NCBI GenBank assembly: GCA_014379795.1
Contig: JACMLC010000308.1
Location: 1 to 7,193 of the forward strand
DNA from: Pyrinomonadaceae bacterium
GTDB taxonomy: Bacteria > Acidobacteriota > Blastocatellia > Pyrinomonadales > Pyrinomonadaceae
DNA length: 7,193 nucleotides
Direction: 5' to 3'
The notes under the pieces are model-generated. The model had not been told where the DNA came from and did no database searches. It was given only the letters and a program-made list of their open reading frames with translations. How positions within the stretch are numbered: position 1 is the first letter of the stretch; each line of letters begins with the position of its first letter. Positions 1 through 3,693 of this stretch are shown here, in pieces. Made by a program: the position numbers and the translations under genes.

Positions 1-90
1 CACGTCGAGGTGCAACGAATGCGGCTCATCCACAAGCTGGAAACGCTTGGACTAAAGGTCACGGTCGAGGAACTGTCACAAGCCGCATAG
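1..90 (+). CDS. C-terminal 29 codons of an unidentified protein, cut by the window edge
   Basis: Frame 1 is open from the first base to a TAG at 88-90. It encodes a charged amphipathic tail ending LGLKVTVEELSQAA. The ending '(R)LIxKLExLGxKVTxE' reminds me of the C-termini of some transposases, but 29 residues are not enough to assign a family, and no terminal inverted repeat is visible between 91 and 132. It lies 42 bp upstream of, and in the same frame as, the next gene. It could be an insertion sequence next to the cassettes, the end of another cassette gene, or unrelated. The reading frame is supported by its codon-like composition and by the protein-like tail; function is unknown. Confidence 0.5.
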   Translation, partial: HVEVQRMRLIHKLETLGLKVTVEELSQAA

Positions 91-635
91 CTTGTCCGTT
101 CCCCTATTTTCATAACAGACAGCTTTGTTGATATGAGAATTATTCACTCTGCTATCACGAGTCCAATTTACGAATTGGCGAAGACCTTCGAGTTGGATAT
201 TCAGCTTGGCGAAACCTCATTTACCATGAGGATTGAATTGTTCCATAACACAGAAAAAGAAGACCATTTCCGTTGCCATGTTTGGGAGCTTGAAATGTTT
301 CGGCTCACTCCTACTTCTCCGATGGATGAGAATAATCAGCCTGCTCATATCTGCGACGATGTTCTCATGGCAGATCGAGGAATCCCTCGGAGCCACATTC
401 CATATCCGCTCGAAGATATTGTTGCGCCGAATATTGATGCGGCACTTGAAATTGTTCTAAACGATCTGAAAGGGTTTCTTGAACATTCTACTTTAGAGAA
501 GGCAAAATAGGTGCGGCGCGTTTCTGCGAAAGGCGCTGTCTAACAACGGCATGCACCCGACCGCGAATAGCGGCAATGTCATCCGCAAGACCTGAATGCT
601 TGATACATTGGATGCGCGGCGGGTGATGCCGGGCG
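91..635 (+). mobile_element. Integron gene cassette 1 (left boundary not identified)
   Basis: A single ORF (133-510) is followed directly by an attC (538-641) in the same orientation, which is the layout of a gene cassette. The right edge is the predicted crossover between G635 and T636. No GTTRRRY core site appears between 1 and 132, so the left edge is unknown; 91 is only the first base after the upstream stop. The cassette could extend further left and include the gene ending at 90. Confidence 0.55.
133..510 (+). CDS. Hypothetical cassette-borne protein, 125 aa
   Basis: I do not recognise the family. The product is soluble-looking and acidic, with no signal peptide or membrane segment. 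A probable beta-rich N-terminal half (about residues 20-60, including FELDIQLGETSFTMRIEL and HFRCHVWELEMFR) is followed by a Pro-rich loop (about 58-95) and a C-terminal helix (about 100-120, IDAALEIVLNDLKGFLE). The gene is more AT-rich than the dehydrogenase and kinase genes to the right, as is common for cassette genes. The stop lies 27 bp before the R'' box of a well-formed attC, the usual arrangement of a cassette ORF and its recombination site. No Shine-Dalgarno motif precedes ATG 133, so the start is uncertain; no other in-frame ATG lies between the upstream stop and this codon. Coding status is likely, function unknown. Confidence 0.75.
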   Translation: MRIIHSAITSPIYELAKTFELDIQLGETSFTMRIELFHNTEKEDHFRCHVWELEMFRLTPTSPMDENNQPAHICDDVLMADRGIPRSHIPYPLEDIVAPNIDAALEIVLNDLKGFLEHSTLEKAK

Positions 636-641
636 TTAGGC
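538..641 (+). other. attC recombination site 1 (104 nt)
   Basis: The site has an R'' box GTCTAAC (538-544, matching RYYYAAC) and an R' box GTTAGGC (635-641, matching GTTRRRY). These pair over 7 bp with one G-T wobble. Inside them, L'' ATGCACCC (551-558) pairs with L' GGGTGAT (621-627), leaving G553 unpaired. The stem continues with G559 to C620 and CCGCG 561-565 to CGCGG 615-619, leaving A560 unpaired. Two bulged bases on the L'' side, about 7 nt apart, are the known strand-selection signature of attC sites. A variable central part contains a small CAAG/CTTG hairpin (587-601). Strand exchange is expected between G635 and T636. Sequence and fold agree, so this is a strong call. Confidence 0.9.
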
Positions 642-752
642 GCATCATTGCTGACCATTGCTAAGGCTAAAATCGCACAATGGCAACAGGGTTAGTTGAT
701 ATCGCTTCCGTTATGAACGATGATGTAAATCGTCAAAGGCTTTTTCAATCTT

Positions 753-758
753 AGGAGG
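753..758 (+). promoter_or_regulatory. Shine-Dalgarno that decides the dodecin start
   Basis: AGGAGG is a perfect anti-16S match. It is 9 nt from ATG 768 but overlaps the spacing needed for ATG 759, so 768 is the likely start and the protein begins MSIARITEIS. Confidence 0.8.
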
Positions 759-767
759 ATGAACGTT

Positions 768-992
768 ATGTCTATCGCACGCATTACAGAAATCAGCTCT
801 ACCTCAAAGAAGAGTTTTGAGGACGCAATTCAAAGCGCCGTAACTCGCGCGACTCAAACCCTGCGCAACGTACGTAGCGCATGGGTCAAAGAACAACAGA
901 TTCAAATTGAGGACGGTAAAATTTCCGAATATCAAGTTAATTTAATGATCACTTTCATCCTGGACGATGATGATCAAGCGGATGTAGCGTAA
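768..992 (+). CDS. Dodecin-like protein, 74 aa
   Basis: The product matches the dodecin family in length and pattern: a first strand (SIARITEISSTS), one helix (residues about 15-33, SFEDAIQSAVTRATQTLRNV), then two strands (about 38-48 and 53-66) containing the family-typical 'EDGKISEYQVNL'. Dodecins are small proteins that assemble as hollow dodecamers; many bind riboflavin, FMN or FAD, and some bind other ligands such as CoA or calcium. Start 768 is preferred over ATG 759 because AGGAGG at 753-758 sits 9 nt before it, whereas it abuts ATG 759. Aligned by memory with flavin-binding dodecins ('LRxLxWFEVxE'), the Trp position is Ser37, and the only Trp (W39) is two residues later ('RSAWVKEQ'). 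Flavin binding should therefore not be assumed. The acidic tail (DDDDQADVA) is extra. Confidence 0.87.
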   Translation: MSIARITEISSTSKKSFEDAIQSAVTRATQTLRNVRSAWVKEQQIQIEDGKISEYQVNLMITFILDDDDQADVA

Positions 993-1096
993 GCCATACC
1001 TGACTCATAAGCATAGCCTTCCCGCAAGACCTCTGTTTGTGAGAGCAATCAAAGAGTCTAGAGTCTCAGGCGTTGGTGGTTCAGGTCTAATAGCTT

Positions 1097-1138
1097 CGAT
1101 AGGAAATAGCCAGCCCTGATGCTGGCTATTTCCTATCG
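1097..1138. repeat. Perfect 18-bp inverted repeat (hairpin) inside cassette 2
   Basis: CGATAGGAAATAGCCAGC (1097-1114) is the exact reverse complement of 1121-1138, with a 6-nt loop CCTGAT (1115-1120). The hairpin lies between the dodecin stop and attC 2. No T-run follows either arm, so it is not a standard intrinsic terminator, although it would fold strongly in RNA and, when single-stranded, in DNA. It could be an RNA 3'-end stabiliser, a weak terminator or a small mobile-repeat remnant. Confidence 0.85.
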
Positions 1139-1157
1139 TGGAGCATGTGTTGGAAGC

Positions 1158-1260
1158 GCCTAAGAACGCATTCAACCGGAGCGTAATGAGCTTGTCTTTC
1201 ATCCGCAAGATTGAATACTTGATTTATTGCGTCCCGCCCGATTAGATTCAAGCGTTAGGC
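1158..1260 (+). other. attC-like site 2 (103 nt, degenerate)
   Basis: The R' box GTTAGGC (1254-1260) is identical to that of site 1. The R'' partner GCCTAAG (1158-1164) pairs with it over 6 bp but ends in G instead of C, so it misses the RYYYAAC consensus at the last base. The following arms (about 1170-1183 against 1236-1249) pair only partly. The best support is homology with site 1: the 12-mer TCATCCGCAAGA begins exactly 41 nt inside each site, the next bases (TGAAT, CTTGAT, ATTG) also agree, and total lengths are 103 and 104 nt. Recombination activity may be reduced. Confidence 0.68.
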
Positions 1261-1303
1261 CGCAACAGTGAAAGGTCTGTGCTGATTAAAAAGGAAATCA
1301 AGG

Positions 1304-1783
1304 ATGTTTTCAGATTCTCTGGTGATTAAGCTGGTCACCTTTGTTCGCTCCATCGGCATTGAGGTGGAAGCCTGCCCGATTGATTGGAAGTCACGCTTTC
1401 CCGGCCTCGACATCAGGGAGGGCGCGGTGCTGGTGGACGAAAGCCGGCTCATACATCCCGGCAATATTCTTCACGAAGCGGGGCACATCGCTGTGCATGA
1501 TCCGGCTCGGCGGTCGCATCCGAAGTTCTCACCCACGAAGGGCGAAGAGATGGGCGCGCTCGCATGGTCTTATGCTGCGACAGTGCATCTCGGCCTGAGC
1601 GCGGAGGTGGTTTTCTATCCGGGGAGCTATACGGGCTGGGCGACCGCGCTGGTGGAGAACTTTGCAGAGGGGCGATATATCGGCGTCCCCTGGTTGCAGC
1701 GTTACGGGATGGCCTTTGAGGCGCGCCTCGCAACGGAACGCGGCGTCGAGCCTTACCCGCACATGATACGATGGCTGAGATAA
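1304..1783 (+). CDS. HExxH zinc-metallopeptidase-like protein, 159 aa
   Basis: Residues 57-61 are HEAGH, a canonical HExxH zinc site (His57, catalytic Glu58, His61), in the context 'HEAGHIAVHDP'. About 20 residues on, 'GEEMGALAWSYAA' (80-92) offers Glu81 or Glu82 as a third ligand. The order HExxH, short loop, E-x(n)-A-x-x-[FWY]-A resembles ImmA/IrrE-type (gluzincin) peptidases, which cleave repressor proteins, but the rest of the sequence is not recognisably ImmA and no HTH domain is attached. There is no signal peptide or membrane helix, so it is probably cytoplasmic. AAGGAAA (1291-1297) lies 7 nt before ATG 1304. The gene starts 49 bp after the attC 2 crossover, as expected for a cassette ORF, and is clearly more GC-rich than the two cassette genes before it. 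Substrate unknown. Confidence 0.8.
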   Translation: MFSDSLVIKLVTFVRSIGIEVEACPIDWKSRFPGLDIREGAVLVDESRLIHPGNILHEAGHIAVHDPARRSHPKFSPTKGEEMGALAWSYAATVHLGLSAEVVFYPGSYTGWATALVENFAEGRYIGVPWLQRYGMAFEARLATERGVEPYPHMIRWLR

Positions 1784-1792
1784 CGCGGGTAA
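1753..1792. repeat. 8-bp inverted repeat across the end of the HExxH gene
   Basis: TTACCCGC (1753-1760) and GCGGGTAA (1785-1792) are exact reverse complements around a 24-nt loop that contains the stop codon. The loop is long and no T-run follows, so termination is doubtful. It may be chance or what remains of a site at the gene's 3' end. Confidence 0.45.
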
Positions 1793-1852
1793 TTCGATTG
1801 ATAAGTTAAGTGTCCTCGTGCGCTGTCAATCTATTAGAAGGAGAAAAACCGG

Positions 1853-2230
1853 ATGAGCACACACAGCAAAGGGCGGAGGATTGCGGCCTGGATACTGACG
1901 GGCTTGATTTCATTGCTATTTATAGCCAGCGCCATTGCCAAACTTGCCGGGGCGCAGGCTGTGGTAGAGGTGTTTGAGAAGTGGGGGCTGAGTAACCATA
2001 GATTGTTGATCGGCAGCGGCGAGCTGGTCAGCGCTTTGCTCTTTCTCATTCCGCGCACAAACTCTTTGGGCTTGTTGTTGCTGTCGGCATATCTGGGCGG
2101 AGCCATCGTGACGCACATGCAACATGGCGAGCCTTACATTATTCCTTCGATACTGCTGTTGCTGGTGTGGGTTACGGGCTATCTGCGGCATCCTGAGGTG
2201 TTGCAAAGTTTTCGCGGCAGCAATGCGTAA
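1853..2230 (+). CDS. DoxX-like four-helix membrane protein, 125 aa
   Basis: The protein has four hydrophobic segments at about residues 9-30, 48-67, 71-89 and 97-112. A first helix with 'SAIAKL', a GSGELVSALLFLIPRT turn, then 'SAYLGGAIVTHMQHGEP' and a last helix ending 'GYLRHPEVL' follow the DoxX-like (DoxX_2-type) pattern. These small inner-membrane proteins are linked loosely to quinone or thiosulfate redox and to stress, but most, including this one, have no defined reaction. AAGGAG (1838-1843) lies 9 nt before ATG 1853, a good ribosome binding site. It precedes the dehydrogenase gene by 117 bp on the same strand; the AT-rich gap suggests that the second gene has its own promoter. No attC flanks it, so it is probably chromosomal rather than cassette-borne. 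The family call is good, the role unknown. Confidence 0.85.
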   Translation: MSTHSKGRRIAAWILTGLISLLFIASAIAKLAGAQAVVEVFEKWGLSNHRLLIGSGELVSALLFLIPRTNSLGLLLLSAYLGGAIVTHMQHGEPYIIPSILLLLVWVTGYLRHPEVLQSFRGSNA

Positions 2231-2291
2231 CGTTTAATCACGCCATTTCTGTACTCTTTCTTTACCTGCAATTGACTTTTCTAAATTAGTG

Positions 2292-2305
2292 GTTCAAGTT
2301 TGAAC
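2292..2305. promoter_or_regulatory. Palindromic operator-like site upstream of the dehydrogenase
   Basis: GTTCAAGTTTGAAC is a perfect 6-bp inverted repeat (GTTCAA/TTGAAC) around GT, 43 bp before the dehydrogenase start, in an AT-rich stretch (about 2262-2311). A TTGACT hexamer (2272-2277) just upstream could be a -35 element, but I find no convincing -10 at the right spacing. The position fits a dimeric repressor site; the regulator is not in the window. Confidence 0.4.
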
Positions 2306-2347
2306 TCATAAACCCCCGAACAATTGTTTTGATCCAAGGAGGGACTT

Positions 2348-3520
2348 ATGAAAGCATTATGCTGGTATGGAACGGGTGACGTGCGCGTGGAGAACGTGCC
2401 TGACCCGAAAATTCTGAGTGCGCGTGACGTGATTGTTAAAATCACTTCGACCGCCATCTGCGGCTCTGATTTGCATCTTCACAACGGGTTTCAACCGACG
2501 ATGGAGAAGGGCGACATTCTCGGCCACGAAAATATGGGCGAGGTCGTCGAAGTCGGCGCTGGAATTAGTAATTTAAAGGTTGGCGATAAAGTCGTAGTGC
2601 CTTTTGTCATTGCTTGCGGGCAATGCGAGTTTTGCAAAAAGGAAATGTATTCGTTGTGCGACACGTCGAATCCGAATGCTGAAATAGCCCGTAAAGCAAT
2701 GGGGCATTCGCCCGCAGGACTTTTCGGTTTCTCGCACATGCTCGGCGGTTTCGCTGGCGGACAGGCCGAATACCTGCGCGTCCCTTTTGCTGATGTCGGG
2801 CCATTTAAAGTTCCCAGCGGGATTGAAGACGAAAAAGTTTTATTCCTTTCTGATATTTTCCCGACCGCATATATGGCTGCGGAAAATTGCGAAATCGAAG
2901 AGGGCGACACGGTGGCAATCTGGGGCGGCGGCCCGGTCGGGCAACTGGCCGTCAGATGCGCGCAGATGCTCGGCGCGGGCAGGGTGATAATGATTGATGA
3001 AGTGCCGGAACGTCTCGCCATGGCTCAAACTGAAAGCAAAGCCGAGATTTTAGATTTCAGCAAAGTTGATGTGTACGACACTTTGATGGAAATGACGCAT
3101 GGGCGTGGCCCAGACCGCTGTATGGATGCCGTCGGGCTGGAAGCTCATGCGGGCGGAACTGTAGACGGGATTGTTGACCGCGTAAAAACGGCGACCATGC
3201 TCGCCACCGACCGGCCACATGTTTTACGGCAGGCGATTATGAGCTGCCGCAAAGGCGGCACGATTTCGATACCGGGTGTGTATGTCGGGTTTGCAGACAA
3301 GATTCCGTTCGGGGCGGCGATGAACAAAGGCTTGACCTTTAAGATGGGGCAAACGCATGTGCAAAAATATATGCCTATGCTCTTCGACAAAATTGAGCAA
3401 GGCGAGATTGATCCTTCGTTCATCATCACGCACAAAATGAATCTCAATGACGCGCCGCACGGCTACAAGATTTTCAATGAAAAAGAAGACAACTGCATCA
3501 AGATTGTCCTGAAGCCATAA
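2348..3520 (+). CDS. Zinc-dependent medium-chain alcohol/aldehyde dehydrogenase, 390 aa
   Basis: The protein oxidises an alcohol or aldehyde (or runs the reverse) with NAD(H). The catalytic zinc ligands are visible: Cys38 (ICGSDLH), His60-Glu61 (GHENMGEVVEVG) and Asp169 (LSDIFPTAY). The structural zinc site is Cys90, Cys93, Cys96 and Cys104. The Rossmann motif is GGGPVG (193-198), and Asp217 at the end of the next strand (VIMIDE) favours NAD over NADP. The length and the insert at about 265-292 resemble the formaldehyde dehydrogenase/dismutase (FdhA-like) branch, which works without glutathione, but the substrate cannot be read from the sequence. AAGGAGG (2336-2342) lies 5 nt before ATG 2348. 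The gene has a strong terminator and a likely promoter gap, so it is probably a single transcription unit, or the second gene after DoxX. All key residues are present. Confidence 0.93.
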   Translation: MKALCWYGTGDVRVENVPDPKILSARDVIVKITSTAICGSDLHLHNGFQPTMEKGDILGHENMGEVVEVGAGISNLKVGDKVVVPFVIACGQCEFCKKEMYSLCDTSNPNAEIARKAMGHSPAGLFGFSHMLGGFAGGQAEYLRVPFADVGPFKVPSGIEDEKVLFLSDIFPTAYMAAENCEIEEGDTVAIWGGGPVGQLAVRCAQMLGAGRVIMIDEVPERLAMAQTESKAEILDFSKVDVYDTLMEMTHGRGPDRCMDAVGLEAHAGGTVDGIVDRVKTATMLATDRPHVLRQAIMSCRKGGTISIPGVYVGFADKIPFGAAMNKGLTFKMGQTHVQKYMPMLFDKIEQGEIDPSFIITHKMNLNDAPHGYKIFNEKEDNCIKIVLKP

Positions 3521-3526
3521 ACTCAC

Positions 3527-3573
3527 AAAGCTGGAATTGCCACTAGCGAAAGCTAGTGGCAATTCCAGCTTTT
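3527..3573 (+). terminator. Strong intrinsic terminator after the dehydrogenase gene
   Basis: A perfect 21-bp stem (3527-3547 against 3552-3572) is closed by a GAAA tetraloop (3548-3551) and runs into TTTT (3570-3573), only 6 nt after the stop codon. The U-tract is short, but the stem is exceptionally stable. It separates the dehydrogenase from the kinase gene, and its left end (AAAG) makes it potentially bidirectional. Confidence 0.85.
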
Positions 3574-3678
3574 AAGAATTTCAATTACACGCCACTAGCT
3601 GCTGCTCTAAACTCTCCATCAAATTCCTATTGCCTTCACGTCGTCGAAATTATTGATGTCTGTGCCAGATAAGTCAGA
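3574..3678. other. Intergenic region before the kinase, with an extra copy of the terminator core
   Basis: No gene is visible. GCCACTAGC at 3591-3599 repeats the top of the terminator's left arm (3539-3547), so the terminator's right-arm segment GCTAGTGGC (3552-3560) could pair with either copy. The remainder is AT-leaning and probably holds the kinase promoter. Confidence 0.5.
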
Positions 3679-3684
3679 TACAAT
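3679..3684 (+). promoter_or_regulatory. Possible -10 element (TACAAT) for the kinase gene
   Basis: TACAAT (one mismatch to TATAAT) ends 9 nt before ATG 3694. A TTGATG hexamer (3653-3658) lies 20 nt upstream, longer than the usual 17. If real, transcription would begin at or within a few bases of the start codon, giving an almost leaderless mRNA, which would fit the missing Shine-Dalgarno motif. Confidence 0.3.
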
Positions 3685-3693
3685 GCCTGTTCG

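Larger units (their letters stand above)
636..1254 (+). mobile_element. Integron gene cassette 2 carrying a dodecin-like gene
   Basis: The segment between the predicted crossovers of the two attC sites (after G635 and after G1254) would excise as a 619-bp circle. It has an untranslated leader of about 130 bp, the dodecin-like ORF (768-992), a 165-bp tail with a perfect hairpin (1097-1138), and the attC. Leader and tail are long for a 74-codon cassette. A possible decayed attC at about 991-1078 would divide it into two units. The call depends on the degenerate second attC being genuine. Confidence 0.65.

Noticed and set aside
655..683. CCATTG/CAATGG inverted repeat in the cassette 2 leader, as a riboswitch or hairpin
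   Set aside because: It is only a 6-bp stem with a 17-nt loop and no known aptamer pattern.
696..729. Possible cassette promoter (TTGATA then GATGTAAAT) before the dodecin gene
   Set aside because: No -10 hexamer lies at acceptable spacing from TTGATA; cassettes often rely on an external promoter.
759..767. Upstream ATG at 759 as the dodecin start
   Set aside because: It touches the AGGAGG motif with no spacing; ATG 768 has correct spacing and gives the normal dodecin N-terminus.
1053..1066. Tandem AGAGTCT repeat as a possible array
   Set aside because: There are only two 7-nt copies; nothing resembles CRISPR spacing and no other copies are present.
1005..1208. 67-codon minus-strand frame between the dodecin gene and attC 2
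   Set aside because: It runs straight through the perfect hairpin into the attC-like site, has no ribosome binding site, and its product has no recognisable features.
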